The translations under genes and the position numbers were made by a program. 45,580 nucleotides of DNA from Eshraghiella sp045129695 (lineage in GTDB: Bacteria > Bacillota > Clostridia > Lachnospirales > Lachnospiraceae): positions 1 to 45,580 of the forward strand of contig JBGVJZ010000040.1 of assembly GCA_045129695.1 (NCBI GenBank), written 5' to 3'. Of the stretch, positions 8,706-15,848 are shown piece by piece; within the stretch, counting starts at the first letter, position 1; each line of letters starts with the position of its first letter. The notes under the pieces are model-generated. The model was given only the letters and a program-made list of their open reading frames with translations, was not told where the DNA came from and did not search any database.

Positions 8706-9896
8706 TTAAATATTTGTTAAAATATTGTCAAGAATGGCGTTCGCTACGTCATCTTTGGACATAATATCCAATTCCTTTACGGAATCCCTCGTTATAATAG
8801 TGACAACATTGGTATCCGTACCAAATCCTGCACCGGCTGTTTTAAGATTATTGGCTACAATCATGTCAGCGTTCTTTTTGGCTAATTTGGCTTTTGAATT
8901 CTCAAGCATATTTTCGGTTTCCATGGAAAATCCGCAAATAAACTGTCCCTCGCACTTATGCTCTCCAAGATATTTTAGAATATCCTGTGTTCTTGTGAGT
9001 GGAATTGACATATCGTTATCTTTTTTCTTAATCTTCTCATCCGAGACAGAAACGGGTGTGTAATCAGCAACGGCAGCAGCTTTAATAATTATATCAGAAG
9101 CAGCGGCATATTCACTGACTGCTTCAAACATATCAGCAGCACTCTTAATATTAACGGTATTAACAAACAATGGCGGTGTAAGAGCAGTCTCGCCTGAGAT
9201 TAATGTTACATTGGCACCCCTGTATGAAGCCATTGTTGCAATTGCATATCCCATCTTGCCTGTAGAGTGATTGGTTATATAACGGACAGGGTCGATTGAC
9301 TCCTGTGTTGCACCGGCAGTTATAAGAATATTCTTACCCTTCAAATCTTTAGGGTAGGCGATTTCGTTCAGAATATATTTAACAAGTACATCCGGAGCAG
9401 GAAGCTTACCTTTGCCGGAATCACCGCAGGCCAAGTGACCATCGGCCGGTTCAATTATCTTATATCCATAGTGTACCAGACGATTGATATTGTCTGTTAC
9501 AATAGGATTTTCATACATATTGGTGTTCATAGCCGGTGATACAAGAATCGGGCATTTACATGCCATGATAGTGGTAGTAAGCATGTCGTCTGCGATTCCG
9601 TTGGCTATTTTGCCGATAACATCAGCTGTTGCCGGTGCAATGAGAACAACATCAGCAGCTTTGGCAAGTGAGATATGTTCAACTTTGAAATCAAAATTTC
9701 TATCAAAGGTATCCACAATACATTTGTGGGATGTTAAAGTCTCAAAAGTAATAGGATTGATGAAATTAGTGGCGTTGCGTGTCATTATTACATGCACTGC
9801 TGCTCCAAGCTTAACTAGTGAGCTTGCAACATCTGCCATTTTGTATGCTGCAATTCCGCCTGTGACACCTAATAAAACTGTTTTGTTCTGTAACAT
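8706..9896 (-). CDS. coaBC: Bifunctional phosphopantothenoylcysteine decarboxylase / phosphopantothenate-cysteine ligase
   Basis: Two consecutive steps of coenzyme A synthesis: ligation of cysteine to 4'-phosphopantothenate, then FMN-dependent decarboxylation to 4'-phosphopantetheine. The N-terminal CoaC half shows VLLGVTGGIAAYK, the PAMNTNMYENP motif and the CGDSGKGKLP substrate clamp cysteine. The C-terminal CoaB half starts at ILITAGATQESIDPVRYITN and includes NHSTGKMG, KAAAVADYTP and the IKKK lysine patch. The ATG at 9896 is chosen because GGGAGG precedes it; the longer frame to 9923 would include this ribosome site. It follows aroG by 41 nt. Confidence 0.95.
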   Translation of the reverse strand: MLQNKTVLLGVTGGIAAYKMADVASSLVKLGAAVHVIMTRNATNFINPITFETLTSHKCIVDTFDRNFDFKVEHISLAKAADVVLIAPATADVIGKIANGIADDMLTTTIMACKCPILVSPAMNTNMYENPIVTDNINRLVHYGYKIIEPADGHLACGDSGKGKLPAPDVLVKYILNEIAYPKDLKGKNILITAGATQESIDPVRYITNHSTGKMGYAIATMASYRGANVTLISGETALTPPLFVNTVNIKSAADMFEAVSEYAAASDIIIKAAAVADYTPVSVSDEKIKKKDNDMSIPLTRTQDILKYLGEHKCEGQFICGFSMETENMLENSKAKLAKKNADMIVANNLKTAGAGFGTDTNVVTIITRDSVKELDIMSKDDVANAILDNILTNI

Positions 9897-9937
9897 ATAA
9901 ACCTCCCAAACCATTAATTGCAAACATTATAGCATAT

Positions 9938-10969
9938 TTACGCTTCGTCAGCAATTTTATAAAGAAGTCTTTCGGTATCTTCCCAACCGATACATGGGTC
10001 GGTAATTGACTTGCCGTAAATCATGTTATCACAAATTTTTTGAGTTCCTTCTTCAATGTAGCTCTCTATCATGACGCCTTTAACAAGCTTTCTGAAATCT
10101 TCATTGTATTTTCTGCTGTGAAGAACCTCGCTTGTTATACGAATCTGTTCTTTGTATTTCTTGTTGGAATTAGAGTGGTTAGCATCAACAATTGCAGCAG
10201 GATTCTTGAGATTTTTGGCTTCATATAATTCATGAAGTCTTTCCAAATCCTCATAATGGTAGTTAGGTATGCAGATACCGTATTTGTTAACACCGCCACG
10301 CAGAATAACATGGGCAAGGTCATTGCCGCTTGTGGTTACGCTATAGCCTCTGTAAATAAATTCATGTGAACTCTGTGCAGCGATTACGGAATTAAGCATT
10401 ACACCAAAATCACCGCTGGTAGGATTCTTCATACCAACCGGGATATCCATTCCACTTGCTGTAAGACGATGCTGCTGATTCTCAACAGAACGTGCACCGA
10501 TGGCTTCATATGAGAGTACATCATCGAGATAGCTTCTGTTCTCAGGGTAAAGCATCTCATCAGCACAGGTCATGCCACCTACGTTAATTGCATTAATATG
10601 CAGCTTACGGATGGAAGCTATACCGGCATATAAATCAGGTTCTTTATTAGGATCCGGCTGATGCAGCATTCCTTTGTAGCCCTCGCCTGTGGTTCTTGGC
10701 TTGTTGGTATAGATTCTTGGAATGATGATAAGCTTGTCTTTAACTTTTTCGTTAACCTTGGAAAGTCTTTCTACATAGTCACATACGGCATCCTCTCTGT
10801 CAGCAGAGCAAGGTCCGATAATTACGAGAAATTTATCTGACTGACCGGTGAAAACATCTCTAATCTCACGGTCTCTTTCTTCCTTTAATTTAGTAAGCTC
10901 AGGAGTCATCGGATACTCCTGTTTCAAAACTTCAGGTTCCGGAAGCTTTTTAAAATAATTCATAGACAT
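9938..10969 (-). CDS. aroG: 3-deoxy-7-phosphoheptulonate synthase, AroG type
   Basis: First committed step of the shikimate pathway: condenses phosphoenolpyruvate and erythrose 4-phosphate to DAHP. The 343-residue protein matches the type I-alpha (AroF/G/H) family in length and motifs: FLVIIGPCSADRE, IPRIYTNKPRTTGEGYKGML, GARSVENQQHR, PVGMKNPTSGD, and AAIVDANHSNSNKKYKEQ. These cover the PEP, metal and phosphate sites (C of GPCS and H of DANHS). Feedback inhibition type cannot be read from sequence alone. The promoter contains a perfect palindrome, implying transcriptional control. coaBC lies downstream and may be co-transcribed. Confidence 0.96.
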   Translation of the reverse strand: MSMNYFKKLPEPEVLKQEYPMTPELTKLKEERDREIRDVFTGQSDKFLVIIGPCSADREDAVCDYVERLSKVNEKVKDKLIIIPRIYTNKPRTTGEGYKGMLHQPDPNKEPDLYAGIASIRKLHINAINVGGMTCADEMLYPENRSYLDDVLSYEAIGARSVENQQHRLTASGMDIPVGMKNPTSGDFGVMLNSVIAAQSSHEFIYRGYSVTTSGNDLAHVILRGGVNKYGICIPNYHYEDLERLHELYEAKNLKNPAAIVDANHSNSNKKYKEQIRITSEVLHSRKYNEDFRKLVKGVMIESYIEEGTQKICDNMIYGKSITDPCIGWEDTERLLYKIADEA

Positions 10970-11002
10970 AAAATATTACCTTCTTTCAAATTAGCTTTTT
11001 CA

Positions 11003-11031
11003 AATATAACACTTTAAAGTGTTAAAGTCAA
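11003..11031 (-). promoter_or_regulatory. aroG promoter with operator palindrome in its spacer
   Basis: On the minus strand TTGACT (11026-11031), a 17-bp spacer and TATATT (11003-11008). A perfect 16-bp palindrome AACACTTTAAAGTGTT at 11008-11023 fills the spacer and touches the -10 element. A protein bound there would block RNA polymerase, so this looks like an operator for an unidentified repressor. Confidence 0.75.
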
Positions 11032-11168
11032 TAGGAGGAAGAAATAATGGATTAAATTGTAAAATTTATAAAAAAATAATAATTAAGTTATATATTTTTT
11101 AGTTTATCATGGTAGAATACAAAATATAGAAATTTTTGATTGATTTATCAATTATAGGAGATTTTACC

Positions 11169-12905
11169 ATGGGAAAGATTATTGGAATTGATTTGGGAAC
11201 CACTAACAGCTGTGTTGCAGTTATAGAGGGAGGGCAGCCAACCGTTATTGCCAATGCTGAAGGGGCAAGAACCACACCTTCAGTTGTAGCATTTACGAAG
11301 AAGGGCGAACGACTGGTTGGAGAGCCGGCCAAGAGACAGGCTGTTACCAATTCTGAGAGAACTATTTCATCCATTAAGCGTGAGATGGGAACTAATTATA
11401 AAGTAAATATTGACCGTAAGAAATATACTCCACAGGAGATATCTGCTTTCATTCTTATGAAGCTTAAGAAGGATGCGGAGAACTATCTGGGTGAGCGTGT
11501 GACGGAGGCGGTTATAACCGTTCCTGCATATTTTAGTGATGCACAGCGCCAGGCAACCAAGGATGCCGGAAGAATTGCGGGGCTTAAGGTAGAGAGAATT
11601 ATTAATGAGCCTACTGCAGCAGCACTTGCTTATGGATTGGACAATGGAGACTCACAGAAGATATTGGTATATGACCTTGGAGGAGGAACCTTTGACGTAT
11701 CAGTTATTGAGATTGGAGATAAGGTTATAGAAGTACTTGCAACATCAGGAGATAATCATCTGGGTGGAGATGATTTTGATGAGCGTGTGGTTAATTATCT
11801 TATATCCGAATTTAAGAAGTCAGAAGGTATAGACCTATCTAGGGATAAAATGGCATTGCAGAGAATTCGTGAAGAAGCAGAGAAGGCGAAGAAGGAATTG
11901 TCAACTGCTACGACTACAACGGTTAATCTTCCTTTTATTACTACAACTAAGGCAGGACCTAAGCATTTGGATGTTACCATTACAAGAGCCAAATTTGATG
12001 AACTGACTTCTGACCTTGTTGAGAGAACTGCGGTTCCGGTTCGCAATGCATTACAGGATGCCGGTATTAGCGCTTCGGGATTATCCAAGGTGCTTTTGGT
12101 AGGCGGTTCTACAAGAATTCCTGCTGTACAGGCTAAGGTTAAGCAGTTAACAGGACTTGAGCCAAGCCGTAATATGAATCCTGACGAATGTGTGGCACTT
12201 GGTGCTTCAATTCAGGGCGGTAAGCTTGCAGGTGATGCTGCCTCATCAGAGATTCTGCTACTGGATGTTACTCCATTGACTCTTTCAATTGAGACGGTGG
12301 GTGGAGTTGCAACAAGACTTATTGAGCGTAATTCCACAATTCCTTGTAAAAAGAGTCAGGTGTTCTCCACAGCAATGAATTATCAGACCTCAGTAGAGAT
12401 TAAGGTTTTGCAGGGAGAGAGGCAGTTTGCAAGGGATAATAAGCTCCTTGGTAATTTCCGCCTTAACGGTATCAGAAGGGCCCCTGCCGGGGTTCCGCAG
12501 ATTGAGGTAACCTTTGATATAGATGCCAACGGAATTGTGAATGTATCTGCAAGAGATTTGGAGACCGGAAGAGAGCAGGGAATTACAATTACCACAAGCT
12601 CTAATCTGTCAGAAGCTGAGATTGAGCGTGCAATGCGTGAAGCAGCTGAGTATGAAGCGACAGACAGTACAAGGATGAGTGCTTTTGAGACGATCAATGA
12701 GTCAAGAGCGGCTATTAATGATGCACAACAGAAGCTTAAGACTGATAAAAAGCTGCTTGATAAAGTCCAAAAGCAGAGAATAAGGGAGGAAATTCTTGCG
12801 GTTAATAAGCTTTTACGAAAGGCTAAGCCTGAGAAAATGACAGATAGTGAAATTGACGAATTAAAGTCTGCAACTGACAGGCTTAAAATGACTTATTCTG
12901 CCTGA
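11169..12905 (+). CDS. DnaK-type Hsp70 chaperone paralogue with short C-terminus
   Basis: ATP-dependent chaperone of 578 residues. The nucleotide-binding domain starts IIGIDLGTTNSCVAVIEGG and includes VPAYFSDAQRQATKDAG, NEPTAAALAYGLD, VYDLGGGTFDVSV and LLVGGSTRIPAVQ. The substrate-binding sandwich includes LLDVTPLTLSIETVGG and DIDANGIVNVSA. The helical lid is present but the disordered tail of standard DnaK (about 610-640 residues) is absent. The ATG at 11169 follows AGGAG; an in-frame start at 11136 lacks a site. No hrcA, grpE or dnaJ is adjacent, so this is probably a second, solitary DnaK. It could be the only DnaK if the standard locus is missing elsewhere. Confidence 0.9.
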   Translation: MGKIIGIDLGTTNSCVAVIEGGQPTVIANAEGARTTPSVVAFTKKGERLVGEPAKRQAVTNSERTISSIKREMGTNYKVNIDRKKYTPQEISAFILMKLKKDAENYLGERVTEAVITVPAYFSDAQRQATKDAGRIAGLKVERIINEPTAAALAYGLDNGDSQKILVYDLGGGTFDVSVIEIGDKVIEVLATSGDNHLGGDDFDERVVNYLISEFKKSEGIDLSRDKMALQRIREEAEKAKKELSTATTTTVNLPFITTTKAGPKHLDVTITRAKFDELTSDLVERTAVPVRNALQDAGISASGLSKVLLVGGSTRIPAVQAKVKQLTGLEPSRNMNPDECVALGASIQGGKLAGDAASSEILLLDVTPLTLSIETVGGVATRLIERNSTIPCKKSQVFSTAMNYQTSVEIKVLQGERQFARDNKLLGNFRLNGIRRAPAGVPQIEVTFDIDANGIVNVSARDLETGREQGITITTSSNLSEAEIERAMREAAEYEATDSTRMSAFETINESRAAINDAQQKLKTDKKLLDKVQKQRIREEILAVNKLLRKAKPEKMTDSEIDELKSATDRLKMTYSA

Positions 12906-12911
12906 TTGTCA

Positions 12912-12940
12912 TTGACTTTATTTCAAAAGATTTTTATAAT
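12912..12940 (+). promoter_or_regulatory. deoC promoter
   Basis: TTGACT (12912-12917), 17-bp spacer, TATAAT (12935-12940). Transcription would begin about 12947, just before the hairpin at 12952. Confidence 0.8.
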
Positions 12941-12951
12941 GTTAATATACG

Positions 12952-12981
12952 AACAGGAACGCGGTTACGTTCCTGTTTTCC
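12952..12981 (+). terminator. Hairpin between the dnaK paralogue and deoC
   Basis: Stem AACAGGAACG (12952-12961) with CGTTCCTGTT (12968-12977) and T4 after it. It can end the upstream chaperone transcript, but it also lies inside the deoC leader because the deoC promoter is upstream of it, so it may attenuate deoC. The short T-run makes it a modest terminator. Confidence 0.65.
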
Positions 12982-13008
12982 GATTATAATAACAGGAGAG
13001 ATGATAGT

Positions 13009-13677
13009 ATGGATATGAAAGAGTTGCTTGCAAAGTGTGATCATACTTTGCTTAAGCCAAATGCCACATGGAGCGACATTAAAAAGTTATGCGATGAGGG
13101 AATGGATAATGGATGTGCTACCGTCTGTATTCCCGCATCCTATGTCAGACCGGTTGCGGATTACCTTAGGGATAAAGAGACTAAGCTCAAGGTATGTACA
13201 GTTATTGGTTTTCCGAATGGCTATAGTACTACCAATGTCAAGGTATTTGAAACAGAAGATGCTGTTTTGAATGGTGCGGATGAGATAGATATGGTTATCA
13301 ATATTGGCTGGCTCAAGGATAAGAGATATGATGATATTCTTAATGAAATTAAGGCTGTGAAGGAAGCATGTCATGGAAGAATACTTAAGGTTATTATTGA
13401 GACCTGCCTCCTTACAGATGAAGAGAAGATGACTATGTGTAAGCTTGTAACGGATTCAGGTGCAGAATATATCAAGACATCTACCGGATTTGCGAAGACG
13501 GGAGCAACCCCTTCGGATGTTGCAATGCTTAAGGCTAATGTTGGAAGAAATGTTAAGGTTAAGGCCGCTGGTGGAATCTCATCACTTGAGGATGCAGATT
13601 TGTTCTTAAAGCTCGGTGCTTCAAGACTTGGAACAAGCAAGATTGTTCAGTTATTCAAACAGTTGAAAGGTAAATAA
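13009..13677 (+). CDS. deoC: Deoxyribose-phosphate aldolase
   Basis: Class I aldolase that splits 2-deoxyribose 5-phosphate to acetaldehyde and glyceraldehyde 3-phosphate in deoxynucleoside breakdown. The 222-residue length is typical. Catalytic residues are visible: Schiff-base K156 in YIKTSTGF, K185 in VKAAGG, and D94 in DEIDMVINIGWLK. The N-terminal DHTLLKPNATW motif is also diagnostic. Ribosome site AGGAGAG precedes the ATG. It is monocistronic here, without deoA, deoD or pdp neighbours, between its own promoter and a strong terminator. Confidence 0.96.
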   Translation: MDMKELLAKCDHTLLKPNATWSDIKKLCDEGMDNGCATVCIPASYVRPVADYLRDKETKLKVCTVIGFPNGYSTTNVKVFETEDAVLNGADEIDMVINIGWLKDKRYDDILNEIKAVKEACHGRILKVIIETCLLTDEEKMTMCKLVTDSGAEYIKTSTGFAKTGATPSDVAMLKANVGRNVKVKAAGGISSLEDADLFLKLGASRLGTSKIVQLFKQLKGK

Positions 13678-13686
13678 TTAAAATCA

Positions 13687-13717
13687 TGCAAAAGCCCGTC
13701 AGTGACGGGCTTTTGCA
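13687..13717. terminator. Terminator after deoC
   Basis: Perfect 14-bp stem TGCAAAAGCCCGTC (13687-13700) with GACGGGCTTTTGCA (13704-13717), 3-nt loop. The symmetric A and T arms allow it to act also for the convergent TetR gene. Confidence 0.92.
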
Positions 13718-13735
13718 TTTCATAACATATAAATA

Positions 13736-14365
13736 TTATATAGCCGCCAGATAATCCAACGCTCCGACAGGTGTGTCAGTTCCTTTCTCCAAAAGGCTGA
13801 TAAGTGCCCGGAGTGTTTTCTCTATTTCTGAAGAAGTGGACGGAGAAAGTGTATTATCAAGCTTTACAGATAATACAATAAGTACAATTTCTGCAAGTTC
13901 TTTTGGATATTCAAATTTAATGTCGCCTTGTGCAATTCCCTGACTAATAATTTCGGAAAGTGCGGGTGTTAATTCTGCTATAAGATGCTTTAAAAACTTC
14001 TGATGTATGTATGCCTGTTCCTGTGCCGTATCCGGAATATCATCACTATTGTGGGCATTTTCTTCTCTTTTAATAAATTCTATGGAAGAATTGCGGCATG
14101 CCTGGAATATCATAGCCATTCTGGTAAAAGGTGATATCTGGGTCTGTTTTGCAAGATTTCCTGCAGTTTCAAGTGGCTTTTTGTAATTGCGTTCAATCAA
14201 TGCATCCACAATGGCATCCTTGGATGAGAAATAGTAATATATACTGCCCTTGCCGATTCCTGCATGTTTCGCAATATCACTTACGGATATTTTCTGAATA
14301 TTTCTTATTTTAAGAAGCTCTTGTAAAGCATCCAGGATTTTATCATATTTTAAAGATGTTTCCAT
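13736..14365 (-). CDS. TetR/AcrR-family transcriptional regulator
   Basis: A 209-residue regulator with an N-terminal helix-turn-helix (about 20-58: ISVSDIAKHAGIGKGSIYYY followed by FSSKDAIVDALIE) and a variable helical ligand-binding domain. It is divergent from the SCP2/hydrolase/condensation/ACP/ligase operon. Two 16-bp operator-like palindromes lie in the intergenic region near the operon start. TetR-type repressors next to a divergent operon usually repress it until a ligand binds; the ligand here may be a lipid, acyl-CoA or pathway product, which is inference. Ribosome site AAAGGGA precedes the ATG. Confidence 0.9.
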   Translation of the reverse strand: METSLKYDKILDALQELLKIRNIQKISVSDIAKHAGIGKGSIYYYFSSKDAIVDALIERNYKKPLETAGNLAKQTQISPFTRMAMIFQACRNSSIEFIKREENAHNSDDIPDTAQEQAYIHQKFLKHLIAELTPALSEIISQGIAQGDIKFEYPKELAEIVLIVLSVKLDNTLSPSTSSEIEKTLRALISLLEKGTDTPVGALDYLAAI

Positions 14366-14398
14366 TATGTTCCCTTTCGTAAAAGCAATTTAATATGG

Positions 14399-14427
14399 AT
14401 TATATCATAAAAACCTCTTTGTGTATA
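14399..14427 (-). promoter_or_regulatory. Probable tetR promoter
   Basis: On the minus strand TATACA (14422-14427, 4 of 6 consensus bases), 17-bp spacer, TATAAT (14399-14404). The operators at 14478 and 14522 lie upstream of it, so autoregulation from them would be indirect. Confidence 0.55.
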
Positions 14428-14477
14428 TCATTTAAAAATCACAATATTTGTATGGCAAAAATTGGTAGAAATGCAAA

Positions 14478-14493
14478 TTGACCGATGGTCGAA
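14478..14493. promoter_or_regulatory. TetR operator 1
   Basis: TTGACCGATGGTCGAA, with palindromic core GACC-N3-GGTC. It differs by one base from a second copy 44 bp downstream. Its TTGACC half could also serve as a -35 element for the operon promoter. Confidence 0.75.
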
Positions 14494-14521
14494 ATAAATG
14501 TTAACATAGCTTATGTAAAGG

Positions 14522-14537
14522 TTGACCGGTGGTCGAA
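14522..14537. promoter_or_regulatory. TetR operator 2
   Basis: TTGACCGGTGGTCGAA, the second copy of the palindrome, located 22 bp before the SCP2-like gene start. Spacing of 44 bp (about four helical turns) would place two bound dimers on the same face of the DNA. Confidence 0.75.
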
Positions 14538-14559
14538 TTATATAAAATGGAGGAATAGT

Positions 14560-14886
14560 ATGACATACTCAGAATATTTTTCAAGTGTGAAAACAAAATT
14601 TATGGGAGCGGATGTGAGTGATATACATGAGCATCTGGCATACCAGTTTAATGTAACCGGTGAGGCGTCCGGCATTTTCTATGTAGAAGTAAAGGATGGA
14701 CAGTTATATATTGAGCCATATGAATATCATGACAGAGATGCAATGTTTATTGCATCGGCAGATGTTTTTGATAAAATTATGGAAGGCAAAATGGATCCGG
14801 TTATGGCATTTACACTTCAGAAATTAAGAGTTGAAGGTAATATTGATAAGGCTTTAAAATTGTCAGAATTAATTAAAAGAAAATAA
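14560..14886 (+). CDS. SCP2-like (sterol carrier protein 2 fold) protein
   Basis: A 108-residue soluble protein whose pattern fits the SCP2 lipid-binding fold: a helical start, then beta strands (AYQFNVTGEASGIFYVEVKD, then GQLYIEPYEYHDRDAMFIAS), then a helix with VFDKIMEGKMDPVMAFTLQK and LRVEGNIDKALKLSELIKR. The GKMDP(V)xAFxxxKLRVEGN signature is typical. SCP2 domains bind acyl chains or lipids. The start at 14560 follows GGAGG; the longer frame from 14485 would run through an operator and has no ribosome site. It is the first gene of the TetR-linked operon, 11 nt before the hydrolase. Confidence 0.85.
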   Translation: MTYSEYFSSVKTKFMGADVSDIHEHLAYQFNVTGEASGIFYVEVKDGQLYIEPYEYHDRDAMFIASADVFDKIMEGKMDPVMAFTLQKLRVEGNIDKALKLSELIKRK

Positions 14887-14897
14887 GAGGATGCAAT

Positions 14898-15848
14898 ATG
14901 AGCGCACAGCAGATTTTAGGAATTATTGCTCTGGCAGTGGCAGTAATAGTATTAGTTGAGATAGGAATTTCTATATATTTTTACAGAAGAACCATGATAC
15001 GAAATAATGCCAAGACAGAACGTACAATTAAGATGGCAGGTACGGATTGGAATCAGCATATGGCTTTTATTCAAGAACGTAAGGAGTTCATGATGTCTCA
15101 GCCGCATGAGGATAAATGGATACAGTCAGAAGACGGATTAAAGCTCCATGCCACATGGTTTCCGCAGGATACACAGAAAAAAGTTGTTATCTGCTTTCAT
15201 GGATATACCAGCCAGGGTATGAGTGATTACATAGCACTTTCCGGTTATTACATGAAACAAGGCTATTCCATGCTGTTAGTAGATGAGAGAGCACATGGTG
15301 AAAGTGAAGGTAAGCACATTGGTTTTGGATGTCTGGACAGAAAAGACGCATTACAATGGATTAATTTGATGATAGAAACATTGGGAGAGGATGTACAGAT
15401 TTTACTTCATGGTACGTCCATGGGCGGAGCTACCGTATTGATGACAAGTGGTCTGGATTTACCAAAACAGGTAAAAGGAATTATTTCCGATTGTGCTTTT
15501 ACTTCTCCTAAAGAAGTATTTACACATGTTCTTAGACATATGATACACCTGCCTTCTTTTCCGATGATGCAGATATCGGAGCTGCTGAACCGCAGGCTGG
15601 CAGGCTATGGTCTGGATGAATGTAATTCAGCAAGAGAGGTACAGAAGGCAAAAGTGCCGATTTTGTTCATACATGGTTCAGGAGATACATTTGTGCCATC
15701 ATATATGTGTGATAAGATATACGAAAATTGTGCGTCAGAAAAACATAAACTGATTATTGAGGGTGCGGCACATGCAGAGAGCTATTATAAAGATACAGAA
15801 GCTTATGAAGCTGCTTTAAATAAATTTATTGGAGGTGTTGTTAAATGA
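14898..15848 (+). CDS. Membrane-anchored alpha/beta hydrolase
   Basis: A 316-residue serine hydrolase. One N-terminal membrane segment (about 7-28) precedes the catalytic domain: VVICFHGYTSQG oxyanion region, nucleophile S174 in HGTSMGG, acid D263 in GSGDTFVP, and H292 in GAAHAESY. It resembles the BAAT/FrsA-like hydrolases annotated in Firmicutes as alpha/beta hydrolase. In this operon it could be a thioesterase or lipase that releases or trims an acyl product at the membrane; that is inferred from context. Its end overlaps the next start by 4 nt. Confidence 0.88.
   Translation: MSAQQILGIIALAVAVIVLVEIGISIYFYRRTMIRNNAKTERTIKMAGTDWNQHMAFIQERKEFMMSQPHEDKWIQSEDGLKLHATWFPQDTQKKVVICFHGYTSQGMSDYIALSGYYMKQGYSMLLVDERAHGESEGKHIGFGCLDRKDALQWINLMIETLGEDVQILLHGTSMGGATVLMTSGLDLPKQVKGIISDCAFTSPKEVFTHVLRHMIHLPSFPMMQISELLNRRLAGYGLDECNSAREVQKAKVPILFIHGSGDTFVPSYMCDKIYENCASEKHKLIIEGAAHAESYYKDTEAYEAALNKFIGGVVK

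Noticed and set aside
11041..11168. CIRCE (HrcA) element before the dnaK paralogue
   Set aside because: No TTAGCACTC-N9-GAGTGCTAA inverted repeat is present in the region.
14478..14537. Two similar 16-bp units as a start of a CRISPR array
   Set aside because: Only two units, palindromic, with 28 bp between them and directly before an operon next to a TetR gene; operators explain them.
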